A program made the position numbers and the translations under genes. The notes beneath the pieces are model-generated. The model searched no databases. It was given only the letters and a program-made list of their open reading frames with translations, and was not told where the DNA came from. A stretch of 33,009 nt of DNA from Pseudomonadales bacterium (lineage in GTDB: Bacteria; Pseudomonadota; Gammaproteobacteria; Pseudomonadales; Azotimanducaceae), in the NCBI GenBank assembly GCA_022448085.1, contig JAKUTH010000028.1, positions 1 to 33,009 of the forward strand, given 5' to 3'. Positions 17,447 to 25,871 of the stretch are shown one piece after another (position 1 is the first letter of the stretch; each line of letters starts with the position of its first letter).

Positions 17447-17489
17447 GCGCGCTTGTTGTTAGCTCACAAGTCGCGCAAACGCGCTAACA
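17447..17489 (+). promoter_or_regulatory. Possible pseudoknot upstream of rpmI (L20 operator candidate)
   Basis: Bases 17447-17456 (GCGCGCTTGT) pair with 17466-17476 (ACAAGTCGCGC) leaving one T bulged, giving 10 pairs. The loop bases 17457-17463 (TGTTAGC) are perfectly complementary to 17483-17489 (GCTAACA) downstream, so an H-type pseudoknot or an alternative hairpin is possible. In Escherichia coli, L20 represses rpmI-rplT through a pseudoknot formed in this infC-rpmI region. Zero bases join the two stems, which is tight, so some fraying would be needed. Confidence 0.45.
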
Positions 17490-17540
17490 GGAGTTTCGTT
17501 TGACGAGACTTGGAATGCGGTGAGATGTTAGGGAGCAGCT

Positions 17541-17741
17541 ATGCCAAAAATGAAAACTAATCGAGGTGCGGCCAAGCGATTCCGACGAACCGCTAAAGGC
17601 TTCAAGCATAAGCGGACGGGTAAGAACCACTTTTTTACTTCGAAGCCGCAAAAACGGAAACGACAGCTGCGTGGATTCAATGAAGTATCCCCGGCTGATC
17701 GAAAAAGTGTGGATCGGATGCTGCCCGGTAAGGCCCGCTAG
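17541..17741 (+). CDS. rpmI: 50S ribosomal protein L35
   Basis: A 66-residue, strongly basic protein ([20 protein letters not shown] onward) that matches bacterial L35 from end to end, including [11 protein letters not shown] and the RQLRGFNEV segment. ATG 17541 is preceded by GGGAG at 17531-17535. It sits 106 bp after infC and 8 bp before rplT, the invariant bacterial order. L35 is part of the large ribosomal subunit. Translation is expected to be repressed by L20 through the leader structure at 17447-17489. Confidence 0.98.
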   Translation: MPKMKTNRGAAKRFRRTAKGFKHKRTGKNHFFTSKPQKRKRQLRGFNEVSPADRKSVDRMLPGKAR

Positions 17742-17749
17742 GAGACACC

Positions 17750-18109
17750 ATGCCAAGAGTAAAGAGAGGTGTGGCTTCCAGAGCCCGCCGAAAGAAAATA
17801 CTGCGACAAGCCAAAGGTTATTACGGGGCTCGAAGTCGTACGTACAAGGTCGCCAAGCAAGCGGTTATTAAAGCGGGACAATACGCTTACCGAGATCGGC
17901 GCCAGAAGAAACGACAATTCCGAGCACTGTGGATTATTCGGATCAACGCGGAAGCAAGAGGGCACGGACTTTCGTACAGTCGCTTCATTGCGGGTCTGAA
18001 AAAAGCTGATATCGAGGTCGACCGTAAAGTTCTGGCCGATTTGGCGTTACACGAGAAAGCTACGTTTGGCGTATTGGCAGATAAGGCAAAGGAAGCCCTT
18101 GCGGCGTAG
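17750..18109 (+). CDS. rplT: 50S ribosomal protein L20
   Basis: A 119-residue basic protein, normal length for L20. It starts [16 protein letters not shown], continues with [20 protein letters not shown] and [20 protein letters not shown], and ends with the globular C-domain ([18 protein letters not shown]). L20 is needed early in 50S assembly, and free L20 represses its own operon in Escherichia coli. AGGAG lies just before ATG 17750. Only 8 bp separate it from rpmI. Confidence 0.98.
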   Translation: MPRVKRGVASRARRKKILRQAKGYYGARSRTYKVAKQAVIKAGQYAYRDRRQKKRQFRALWIIRINAEARGHGLSYSRFIAGLKKADIEVDRKVLADLALHEKATFGVLADKAKEALAA

Positions 18110-18152
18110 ACAGAGCTGGAAATTGCGGCTTATCCCGGGCGGCGTCCCGTAG

Positions 18153-19178
<1,026 letters not shown>

Positions 19179-19186
19179 GCGGTCTG

Positions 19187-21553
19187 ATGAAATTCTCCGA
19201 AAAATGGCTGCGGACATGGGTTGATCCGAAGATAGGAACGGACGAATTATGCGATCAACTCACTAGCGCGGGGCTTGAAGCTGACGCTGTAGAACCCTTG
19301 GCGGATGAGTTCACCGGCGTCGTCATCGGAGAAATACTGGAGCTCCACGCACACCCGAACGCGGATCGACTTTCGGTCTGTACGGTATTTGACGGATCAG
19401 AAAAATTCAGCGTGGTTTGCGGTGCTCCAAACGCCCGCGTGGGGCTTAAGACGGCGTTCGCGAGAGTTGGTTCCGAACTTTCCGACGGACTTGAGATAAA
19501 ACGCACAAAACTTAGGGGAGTTCAATCATACGGGATGCTGTGCAGCGCGAAAGAATTGGGTATCAGTGATGACCATGATGGAATCATGGAGCTTTCGAAT
19601 ACCCTGTCTCCTGGTTTGGAATTACGCGAAGCGTTGGATTTGGATGAAGTTTCGATAGATCTGGATCTCACTCCAAATCGCGGGGATTGTTTTAGCGTTC
19701 GTGGCGTCGCTCGCGAAGTGGCCGTACTTAATCGGATGTCAATGAACGAGCCGGTCATCAGTGAAGTGCCTGCGTCCACGGAGACGATTTTCCCTGTCGA
19801 AGTCCATGCCCCCTCGGCTTGCCCGAAATATTTGGGTCGCGTCATTGAGGGAGTCGATATCTCTCAAGTGGCGCCCGCATGGATGGTCGAACGGCTGGAA
19901 CGAAGTGGGCTCCGTTCGATTGATCCCGTGGTCGACGTAACCAACTATATTCTGCTCGAACTCGGCCAACCTTTACATGCTTTCGATTTGGCATCGTTAG
20001 AAGACCGCATTGTTGTTCGCATGGCCGAGGCGGGTGAGCAACTTACGCTGCTGGACGGTAACTCGATTGAGTTGGATGAAGAGAGCTTGGTCATAGCACA
20101 TGGAACTGGGCCGCTCGCGATTGCAGGGGTGATGGGCGGTGTGAAGAGTGGAGTCACTGAGACCACCACCGATGTATTTCTTGAGTGCGCGTTTTTTTCG
20201 CCCGTGGCAATCATGGGGACAGGCCGTCGTTACGGCATTCAGACAGACGCTTCTCAGCGTTACGAACGGGGGGTGGACAGCGAGCTTCAGGGCGCGGCAA
20301 TGGAACGTGCGACGGCATTGCTCATTGAGATTGCTGGTGGTAATCCAGGCCCCGTTATCGAGGTCGTTGACGAAACTTCGCTGCCACAAGCGAAGGAGCT
20401 AACGCTACGGAGCGCGAGGCTGGAACATCTACTGGGCGAGAGAATCGAAGGCGAAGAAGTATTCGGCATTCTGGACCGCCTTGAGCTGAGGCCAAAGGAA
20501 GTGCCTGAAGGTTGGGAAATAACAACACCAAGCCACCGCTTTGACATTTCGATCGAGGAGGACTTGGTCGAAGAGGTTTGTCGTATACATGGTTACGACG
20601 CTATACCGACTCGTACGACGCTCACGGCGATACCGTTAAAGCCGTCCCGACGTGACCGCATCAATCCAGCGGATCTCCGCAATCTTATGGTTCATTTGGG
20701 ATACAACGAAGTAATCACTTATAGCTTCATCAGTCCCGAGCGGCACGATCTCTTCTCGCCAGATATTCAGCCCCTGGTAATCGAGAACCCAATGTCCAAG
20801 GAACAATCAGTCATGAGGACGAGCCTGATTCCTGGATTGATCGACGCGTTAGTTAGCAATGTCGCGAGGCAGAGTACTTCGATTCGAATGTTCGAATATG
20901 GACAATGTTTCAACGGTGACGTCGATCACCTAGAGCAAGGGTTTCGCATTGCCGCCGCGTTATGGGGACTAAAGGATCCCGAAAATTGGACGCAGCAGGC
21001 AAAGAACGTCGACTTTTTTGATATCAAAGGTGATATCGAGCGTCTTGCTGAAGCATGTGGTCGAAGGGTCAGGTTTGGTGCGTCGGCTCGGTCGGAGTTT
21101 CATCCAGGGCAAAGCGCAGATATTTATGTCGACGATAACGATGTCGGGACGGTGGGGCGGCTCAGTCCTCAACTCCAAAGAAAGCTTAACGTGGCCGGAG
21201 ACGTATTTGTTTTCGAATGCGATGTCGAACCATTGTTGCTGAAGCGCCAACGTCGGCACAACGAAGTGTCCCGATACCCCAGTATTCGGAGGGATTTAGC
21301 CTTGGTCGTAAACCAAGCGGTCAGCAGCGAATCTGTCGAAAAATTGATACGAGAGACGGTAGGTGAGCTTCTCGTTGAGTTCAGGTTATTTGACGTCTAT
21401 AAAGGCAAAGGCATTGATTCTATTGATAAAAGCCTAGCGGTAGGGTTAATCTTCCAAGATCCAGCGAAGACGCTGACAGATTCAGACGTCGGTGCTTTAG
21501 TGGAGAAAGCCGTTGTTGCCTTAGAGCAAGAAGTCGGAGCTCGGTTGCGATAA
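19187..21553 (+). CDS. pheT: Phenylalanine--tRNA ligase beta subunit
   Basis: A 788-residue subunit needed for tRNA-Phe binding and editing. Domains in order: N-terminal [14 protein letters not shown], an EMAP/OB tRNA-binding domain (about residues 39-150, with [12 protein letters not shown]), the B3/B4 editing domain (about 210-380, [15 protein letters not shown]-like entry, [18 protein letters not shown]), the B5 domain (about 400-470), the pseudo-catalytic core ([32 protein letters not shown]) and a C-terminal ferredoxin-like anticodon-binding domain ([13 protein letters not shown]). Length is typical. Last of the two synthetase genes, followed by a hairpin and ihfA. Confidence 0.98.
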   Translation: MKFSEKWLRTWVDPKIGTDELCDQLTSAGLEADAVEPLADEFTGVVIGEILELHAHPNADRLSVCTVFDGSEKFSVVCGAPNARVGLKTAFARVGSELSDGLEIKRTKLRGVQSYGMLCSAKELGISDDHDGIMELSNTLSPGLELREALDLDEVSIDLDLTPNRGDCFSVRGVAREVAVLNRMSMNEPVISEVPASTETIFPVEVHAPSACPKYLGRVIEGVDISQVAPAWMVERLERSGLRSIDPVVDVTNYILLELGQPLHAFDLASLEDRIVVRMAEAGEQLTLLDGNSIELDEESLVIAHGTGPLAIAGVMGGVKSGVTETTTDVFLECAFFSPVAIMGTGRRYGIQTDASQRYERGVDSELQGAAMERATALLIEIAGGNPGPVIEVVDETSLPQAKELTLRSARLEHLLGERIEGEEVFGILDRLELRPKEVPEGWEITTPSHRFDISIEEDLVEEVCRIHGYDAIPTRTTLTAIPLKPSRRDRINPADLRNLMVHLGYNEVITYSFISPERHDLFSPDIQPLVIENPMSKEQSVMRTSLIPGLIDALVSNVARQSTSIRMFEYGQCFNGDVDHLEQGFRIAAALWGLKDPENWTQQAKNVDFFDIKGDIERLAEACGRRVRFGASARSEFHPGQSADIYVDDNDVGTVGRLSPQLQRKLNVAGDVFVFECDVEPLLLKRQRRHNEVSRYPSIRRDLALVVNQAVSSESVEKLIRETVGELLVEFRLFDVYKGKGIDSIDKSLAVGLIFQDPAKTLTDSDVGALVEKAVVALEQEVGARLR

Positions 21554-21560
21554 CAAGTCC

Positions 21561-21591
21561 GACTATTGCTGTCGTTGCGAACGCATTAGTC
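21561..21591 (+). repeat. Hairpin between pheT and ihfA
   Basis: GACTATTGC and GCATTAGTC are mirror-complementary with a single T-T mismatch, around an inner GTT-GCG-AAC mini-stem. No T run follows, so it may be a partial terminator or an mRNA-stability element rather than a full stop. Confidence 0.35.
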
Positions 21592-21644
21592 TTCGAGGTG
21601 TTGACACGGGGATTCGGCGACCTGGGAAGGCCGGAGAGAAGCTG

Positions 21645-21950
21645 ATGGGTGCCTTAACGAAAGCACAGATGGCGGATCGTTTATTCGAGGAACTTGGTTT
21701 GAATAAACGCGAAGCAAAAGAGATAGTCGAACTATTCTTCGACCAGATTCTGATGGTTTTGGAGCGGAACGAGCAGGTAAAGATCTCCGGATTCGGGAAT
21801 TTTGATCTCCGTGATAAGCGAGAGCGACCAGGCCGTAACCCGAAGACCGGTGAAGAAATTCCTATTACTGCGCGCCGTGTCGTTACGTTTCACCCAGGAC
21901 AGAAATTGAAAGCTCGAGTTGAGGCTTATGCCGGACCAGAGTCAGACTAG
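21645..21950 (+). CDS. ihfA: Integration host factor alpha subunit
   Basis: A 101-residue histone-like DNA-bending protein that works as a heterodimer with IHF-beta. Visible are [43 protein letters not shown]-like beta-arm with the conserved G-R-N-P tip, and [14 protein letters not shown]. The start ATG 21645 has GGAGAG at 21633-21638. It is placed after pheT and overlaps the MerR gene by 23 bases, the normal gammaproteobacterial arrangement. IHF bends DNA at promoters, origins and recombination sites. Confidence 0.97.
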   Translation: MGALTKAQMADRLFEELGLNKREAKEIVELFFDQILMVLERNEQVKISGFGNFDLRDKRERPGRNPKTGEEIPITARRVVTFHPGQKLKARVEAYAGPESD

Positions 21951-22284
21951 CGATCTCCCGCCGATTCCGGGAAAGCGATATTTCACCATCGGCGAAGTGA
22001 GTCGTTTGTGTGATGTTAAACCCCATGTGTTGCGATATTGGGAACAGGAATTCTCACAGCTTAAGCCGGTAAAACGTCGTGGTAATCGAAGGTACTACCA
22101 ACGGCAAGACGTCTTGACGATTCGCCAGATCCGGTCGCTGCTATATGATCACGGATTTACGATTGGCGGTGCGCGCCAACGTCTTTCGAGCGACGATGCA
22201 AAAGAGGACCAAACTCAGTTTCGTTTGTTAGTGAAGCAGATGATCTCTGAGTTGGAAGATGTACTCCAGAATTTGAAGTCATGA
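21928..22284 (+). CDS. MerR-family transcriptional regulator downstream of ihfA
   Basis: A 118-residue regulator with the winged-helix MerR head: [52 protein letters not shown], then a short coiled-coil end ([14 protein letters not shown]). It lacks any metal-binding Cys tail, so its signal is unknown. It closely resembles the conserved MerR protein that follows ihfA in Pseudomonas. ATG 21928 is chosen over TTG 21919, with GAGG at 21921-21924 directly in front. The 23-base overlap with ihfA implies coupled translation. Confidence 0.93.
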   Translation: MPDQSQTSDLPPIPGKRYFTIGEVSRLCDVKPHVLRYWEQEFSQLKPVKRRGNRRYYQRQDVLTIRQIRSLLYDHGFTIGGARQRLSSDDAKEDQTQFRLLVKQMISELEDVLQNLKS

Positions 22285-22340
22285 ATACCTGGTCGATTCT
22301 TTTAGCCCTTCGCACGAGTTAATTGAGAATTGATGGCCTT

Positions 22341-22426
22341 GGCGCTTCACCTATCCAGGTGGGTGAGCCATAAGCCAGGATTTTCGAATCCCTTTGATTG
22401 TGGTGCTGGTCCAGCTGCGTGGCACC
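22341..22426 (+). other. Stem-loop-rich gap between merR and tRNA-Pro
   Basis: Three imperfect stem-loops follow merR: 22341-22370 (CTTCACC against GGTGGGTGAG), 22378-22391 (GGATT-TTCG-AATCC, a UUCG-type tetraloop followed by CTTT), and 22402-22426 (GGTGC against GCACC). One of them probably ends the upstream transcript; none has a strong T run. No gene is seen. Confidence 0.35.
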
Positions 22427-22448
22427 CGGTAACACAATTTTCGAGGTG

Positions 22449-22454
22449 TATAAT
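22449..22454 (+). promoter_or_regulatory. -10 element for tRNA-Pro
   Basis: A perfect TATAAT ends 8 bases before the mature tRNA-Pro 5' end, the right distance for a tRNA promoter. The -35 region 16-18 bases upstream is poor (near ACCCGG). Confidence 0.5.
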
Positions 22455-22462
22455 CGTTTGAA

Positions 22463-22539
22463 CGGGGCGTAGCGCAGTCTGGTAGCGCACTTGACTGGGG
22501 GTCAAGTGGTCGCAAGTTCAAATCTTGCCGTCCCGACCA
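22463..22539 (+). tRNA. tRNA-Pro, anticodon GGG
   Basis: Acceptor arms CGGGGCG and CGTCCCG, D-arm GCGC-AGTCTGGTA-GCGC, anticodon arm CTTGA-CTGGGGG-TCAAG with anticodon GGG, T-arm GCAAG-TTCAAAT-CTTGC, discriminator A and encoded CCA: 77 bases. Initial C1-G72 is typical of tRNA-Pro in bacteria. Its place behind ihfA and merR is conserved in gammaproteobacteria. Confidence 0.98.
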
Positions 22540-22581
22540 ATCAACTAATTGCGACGGCTTGTGTATAGCTATAGTTGGAAC

Positions 22582-22983
22582 GTGAAAAAGTTTTTTGCTG
22601 TTGCTACTGCGATCTTGTTGCTAAGTTCTTGCGGTCTTGTAAAAGCCATCGACTATTCTTTTTATGTTCCCGACCATGGTGAATACGAAATTCACGGGAG
22701 TTGTTTTGGGATTGAAGATCAACCTAACCAACGGTTGTTGATTACCGACTGTGGTGGATACATTAATGTTTTGGTGTCGACACTCTCGCTGGGTTTGTTG
22801 CGTTCTTCTGAACGAACTTCAACAATCTATAAGAACGCAACCAAGGAATACCTCGGCATTAAGTACGCAGAATGTGAAATTACAAAATCGCTTGATTTAG
22901 GCGGACGGATGTTCGAGTTCTTCTACAGCTGCCCAAGCCGAAAAAAGTCAGTTCAAACGCACGAGGCTCGGGCTGTTAGGTGA
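22582..22983 (+). CDS. Putative small lipoprotein, unknown function
   Basis: With GTG 22582 as start the protein has 133 residues and a clean lipoprotein signal: [17 protein letters not shown], with the lipobox L-S-S-C at about residues 14-17. TTG 22549 would put 11 residues in front of the signal and is less likely. The mature part is small and holds five further Cys (HGSCFG, ITDCGG, YAECEI, YSCPS), possibly disulphide-bonded in the periplasm. I recognise no domain. It starts 43 bp after tRNA-Pro and precedes the DUF5671-like gene by 18 bp, so the next three genes may share a transcript. Confidence 0.6.
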   Translation: MKKFFAVATAILLLSSCGLVKAIDYSFYVPDHGEYEIHGSCFGIEDQPNQRLLITDCGGYINVLVSTLSLGLLRSSERTSTIYKNATKEYLGIKYAECEITKSLDLGGRMFEFFYSCPSRKKSVQTHEARAVR

Positions 22984-23001
22984 TGGCAAGCGAAATCTCA
23001 A

Positions 23002-23640
23002 ATGGCAGACGCTAAGCTAGCAACCTTCATTGAGGCCGCAATGCTTGCAGGCGCGAGCAGAGCCGAATTAGAGCAAGCTCTCGTTGAAGCTGAGTGGTCT
23101 AGGGAGCAGATTGCCGACGGACTAAGATCGATTGCTGACGTGGACTTCATAATTCCCGTGCCTACGCCGAAACCACAATTACTGGCCCGCGACGCGTTTC
23201 TCTACCTTATTACGTTTGGAGCGCTTTACGTGAGTGGATTCCACTTTGGTGCGCTACTGTTCCAGTTCATCAACTTAGCCTTTCCCGATAAGCTCGGTCA
23301 GTCAGAACTGATGACTCTGGATTTTATGCGCGTCGCAACAGCCGCGCTTATCGTCGCTTACCCGTTGTTTATTTCGGTTAGCTACTACAATAATCGGAGT
23401 CTTGTCTTGAACCCTGTACAACGTACATCGTCAGTACGGCGTTGGTTGACATATATCACGTTATTTGTCGCTGCCTGCGTGATTACTGGTGACGTTATCG
23501 TCCTGATATATACCTTACTGTCCGGCGGTCTTTCGATTCGGTTCCTATTAAAAATAGTGGTGGTAGGCCTTATTGCGGGCACGATCTTTGGGTACTACGC
23601 GTGGTCCATCAGGGCGGACGATAGGGCGCTTGCCCGATGA
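23002..23640 (+). CDS. DUF5671-like four-helix membrane protein
   Basis: A 212-residue protein. The first 45 residues form a soluble helical segment (FIEAAMLAGASRAELEQALV, EAEWSREQIADGLRS) that looks like a small UBA-type helix bundle. The rest has four hydrophobic segments at about residues 62-82, 110-132, 148-170 and 180-200 (for example DAFLYLITFGALYVSGFHFG, then LTYITLFVAACVITGDVIV). This layout fits DUF5671 domain proteins, which have no known function. It overlaps the next gene by four bases (ATGA), so the two are coupled. Confidence 0.72.
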   Translation: MADAKLATFIEAAMLAGASRAELEQALVEAEWSREQIADGLRSIADVDFIIPVPTPKPQLLARDAFLYLITFGALYVSGFHFGALLFQFINLAFPDKLGQSELMTLDFMRVATAALIVAYPLFISVSYYNNRSLVLNPVQRTSSVRRWLTYITLFVAACVITGDVIVLIYTLLSGGLSIRFLLKIVVVGLIAGTIFGYYAWSIRADDRALAR

Positions 23641-24047
23641 ACGTTAACGGTTTTGCGTTTTGGACCTCCTCCTGTGCAGTTACCTTGGTCCTGATTGCTA
23701 GCTTCGTGATCTCGGGTTCACCTGGTGAACAGCGCTTGGTGCGTTTAGACGAGCTTCGGGTTGCGCACTTGGTTCAACTCACTGAGGCTTTCGATGATTA
23801 TTGGGAAGTTCGAGACGAACTGCCCGTAAAGATGAGTGAGCTGCTGGATGGTCGCCGACTTTCCCGTATGCCTTCCGATCCAGAGACCGGGTTGGCCTAT
23901 GAATACGAACAATTGGATCCGACTAGTTATCAACTTTGCGCAACCTTTGACCGGCCATCAGCGTCGCAGTTAGCTGTTGATTTTTGGATTCACGATGCTG
24001 GACGTGGCTGCTTTTCCTTCACTCACTCGGACCTAGAAAATGATTGA
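23637..24047 (+). CDS. Membrane-anchored hypothetical protein
   Basis: A 136-residue protein with one N-terminal hydrophobic segment (WTSSCAVTLVLIASFVISGS, residues 9-28) and a periplasmic remainder. The section LPVKMSELLDGRRLSRMPSD followed by DPETGLAYEYEQ and YQLCATF resembles the C-terminal part of pseudopilin-like proteins, where a D-P-x-T-G-x-x-Y-x-Y segment is common; this is weak similarity by eye. It overlaps the DUF5671-like gene by ATGA, so the two probably work together. After it, at 24048-24203, I see only AT-rich sequence with a CTCTCTTTTTTTC tract at 24048-24060 and no gene. Confidence 0.6.
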   Translation: MNVNGFAFWTSSCAVTLVLIASFVISGSPGEQRLVRLDELRVAHLVQLTEAFDDYWEVRDELPVKMSELLDGRRLSRMPSDPETGLAYEYEQLDPTSYQLCATFDRPSASQLAVDFWIHDAGRGCFSFTHSDLEND

Positions 24048-24203
24048 ACTCTCTTTTTTTCGGGATATAGCTTGCACAGTCTTTTACTCCACAATCGGTA
24101 AGGTTTCGAGTTTGCTACTGGCTGATAATGAGCCGCCCGAAGTTGCATCACAGTTTAGGGGGCAGAGGCGTAGGTTCTTAGGTCTCGAAAAGTTCGGCTA
24201 AGC

Positions 24204-24581
24204 GTGGGCCGCATCGTGGAAAGCGTAGAGCCGGTTCTGACCGTGAAATCTGTCTATCGATCGGTGGACTGGTACTGCAACTTTCTCGGGTTTACGGCGG
24301 ACTTCTTGAATGAGGAATCCGGTGAAGAGAACTCTCTAAATTACGCTGTGTTGAGGAACGGGAACGCCGGTATACACCTCGGTTTAGAACGCGATATGGG
24401 GGTTTTGGCGGGAAACGGAGGATGTAATTTCGTTACACGGCAATTTGACGAGATGCATAACAGGGCTGTGAACGCGAATGCCAAGTTTCATGTAGATCTC
24501 GGCGAGATTCCCTCGGGTGCAAGGAGTTTCGGTATAAGAGATCCCGATGGGAACATACTGACGTTCGTTGAGGCACGTTGA
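24204..24581 (+). CDS. VOC (glyoxalase/bleomycin-resistance) superfamily protein
   Basis: A 125-residue single-module VOC protein: VEPVLTVKSVYRSVDWYCNF at the start, GNAGIHLGLERD in the middle and SFGIRDPDGNILTFVEAR at the end, the last being the standard VOC closing motif with the metal-ligand Glu. The first metal ligand position in VEPVLTV is a Glu/Val region rather than a clear His, and the middle H (IHLG) is present. The reaction cannot be assigned. The start is GTG 24204 with no clear ribosome binding site. Unlinked in function to its neighbours as far as I can see. Confidence 0.82.
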   Translation: MGRIVESVEPVLTVKSVYRSVDWYCNFLGFTADFLNEESGEENSLNYAVLRNGNAGIHLGLERDMGVLAGNGGCNFVTRQFDEMHNRAVNANAKFHVDLGEIPSGARSFGIRDPDGNILTFVEAR

Positions 24582-24664
24582 GGGTGTCGATTGCCGAACA
24601 AACGACTTTGACATTGCTGGTGTCAGCGACACCTATTTACTTGTCCTAACCGAAGCACCCCATT

Positions 24665-25591
24665 TTGCCGTTGACCGATAAATCCCGTCTCTTAATCACC
24701 TTGGTGGGATTTGGTCTGGCGCTACTTATCGCTCATCCAGCTTTTGCATTATTACTCGGTGCGGTTATCAGTGTCGTATTTGTTCCGAAGTTGCCGAAGA
24801 TTACGAAGCAGGGAGGTAAATTTCTACTCCAGGGTGCGATTGTTTCCCTCGGTTTGACTATGAATGTCCAGACTCTATGGAGCGTTAGCCAAGATTATTC
24901 CTTACTGATCGTTGGTTATGTTTTCTCAACACTTTGTGTGGGATTACTGCTTGGGCGATTTCTCCGTACCGATGCCGATCAAGCCCGGCTACTTGTTTCT
25001 GGAACTGCGATTTGTGGCGCGACGGCAATCGCAACACTTGGCCCGGTTATTCGAGCCCGGTCAGAATCCGTGGCAGTGTGCCTCGCCATCGTGTTTCTAC
25101 TTAATGCGATCGCAATCCTCGTGTTGCCACAGATCGGTGGTTACTTCGGGCTTTCGCAGACGCAGTTCGGAGTGTGGGTCGCTCTAGCCATTCACGACAC
25201 AAGTTCCGTGGTCGGTGCAGCCGCAATCTATGGTGACGAGGCGTTGCAAGTCGCAACGACGGTTAAGTTAGTGCGCACGCTGTGGTTGATCCCATTGATA
25301 CTCGCTGCAGGGATCTTAATGAACCGTCGTGAGACGAAGACGAGGTTGCCAGGGTTTATTCTTCTATTTGTGCTGTTCTCAATCATTGGCAGCATGTCGA
25401 ACATGCCGGTGGAGTGGCTCGCGGGAATAAAGATGTTGAGTCGAATGATGTTGGTTGCGGCTCTATTCTTCATGGGATTAGAGATCACAAGACAGGCGCT
25501 TAGGAAAGTGAACGGTCGCGCTGTTTGGTTAGGGGTCTGTCTTTGGTTGATTGTACTACCCACGACATTCTGGGCCGTTAAGCTCTGGTAG
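24665..25591 (+). CDS. YeiH-family putative sulfate exporter/permease
   Basis: A 308-residue inner membrane protein with about nine to ten hydrophobic segments. Family marks are GKFLLQGAIVSLGLTMN, GTAICGATAIATLGPVIRA, WVALAIHDTSSVVGAAAIYG, ATTVKLVRTLWLIPL, and KMLSRMMLVAALFFMGLEI; the TAICG-A-TA and IHDTSSVVGA motifs are characteristic of the YeiH (UPF0324) group. Some relatives are linked to sulfite or sulfate export; substrate is not shown here. TTG 24665 and TTG 24671 are both possible starts. It is followed by an AT-rich gap and a micro-ORF. Confidence 0.87.
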   Translation: MPLTDKSRLLITLVGFGLALLIAHPAFALLLGAVISVVFVPKLPKITKQGGKFLLQGAIVSLGLTMNVQTLWSVSQDYSLLIVGYVFSTLCVGLLLGRFLRTDADQARLLVSGTAICGATAIATLGPVIRARSESVAVCLAIVFLLNAIAILVLPQIGGYFGLSQTQFGVWVALAIHDTSSVVGAAAIYGDEALQVATTVKLVRTLWLIPLILAAGILMNRRETKTRLPGFILLFVLFSIIGSMSNMPVEWLAGIKMLSRMMLVAALFFMGLEITRQALRKVNGRAVWLGVCLWLIVLPTTFWAVKLW

Positions 25592-25668
25592 CGCCATCTG
25601 CCGAGGCTTATATAGTTATATCGAATAAGTATTTCCTACTTTAAGCACTCCGAAGTACGGTTTGCGAC

Positions 25669-25758
25669 ATGGTTGTTAGAGCTACCAAGGTCGATTGGTT
25701 GAGCGTGGGAAGTACCCTCATCGTTGGGGTTTTCTTTGTCGCGGCTATCTTTTTCTAA
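25669..25758 (+). CDS. Possible 29-residue single-helix membrane micro-protein
   Basis: ATG 25669 to TAA 25758 encodes M-V-V-R-A-T-K-V-D-W-L-S-V-G-S-T-L-I-V-G followed by V-F-F-V-A-A-I-F-F: a basic, Trp-containing head and a hydrophobic helix of about 16 residues. It lies in the 280-bp gap between the YeiH gene and the CmcJ gene. No strong ribosome binding site is seen, so it could be chance. I recognise no family. Confidence 0.32.
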   Translation: MVVRATKVDWLSVGSTLIVGVFFVAAIFF

Positions 25759-25815
25759 CGACTTTTCTGTTCATTCCCCGCGCTGTATGTTTGTGTGACG
25801 CCGAAATGCAGGGCC

Positions 25816-25840
25816 TGGCAAGGACAAGTCCTGTGTGCCA
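25816..25840 (+). promoter_or_regulatory. Hairpin upstream of the CmcJ-type gene
   Basis: TGGCA-AGGA-CAAG-TCCT-GTG-TGCCA forms a stem of 5 plus about 4 pairs with a bulge of GTG and a 4-base loop, 32 bases before ATG 25872. It may affect the leader of that gene. No T run follows, so it is not an obvious terminator. Confidence 0.3.
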
Positions 25841-25871
25841 CGATGGGGCGTTCTAAACCGAGAGTGAGCGT

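Noticed and set aside
22378-22391. A TTCGAATC string resembling a tRNA T-loop before tRNA-Pro
   Set aside because: No matching acceptor, D or anticodon arms could be found around it, so a tRNA remnant is not supported.
22463-22700. tRNA-Pro as an integration attachment site
   Set aside because: I found no repeat of the tRNA 3' end and no integrase in the following 10 kb.
23637-24047. Type II secretion pseudopilin
   Set aside because: There is no prepilin peptidase site or usual helix spacing; only the D-P-x-T-G-like tail is shared.
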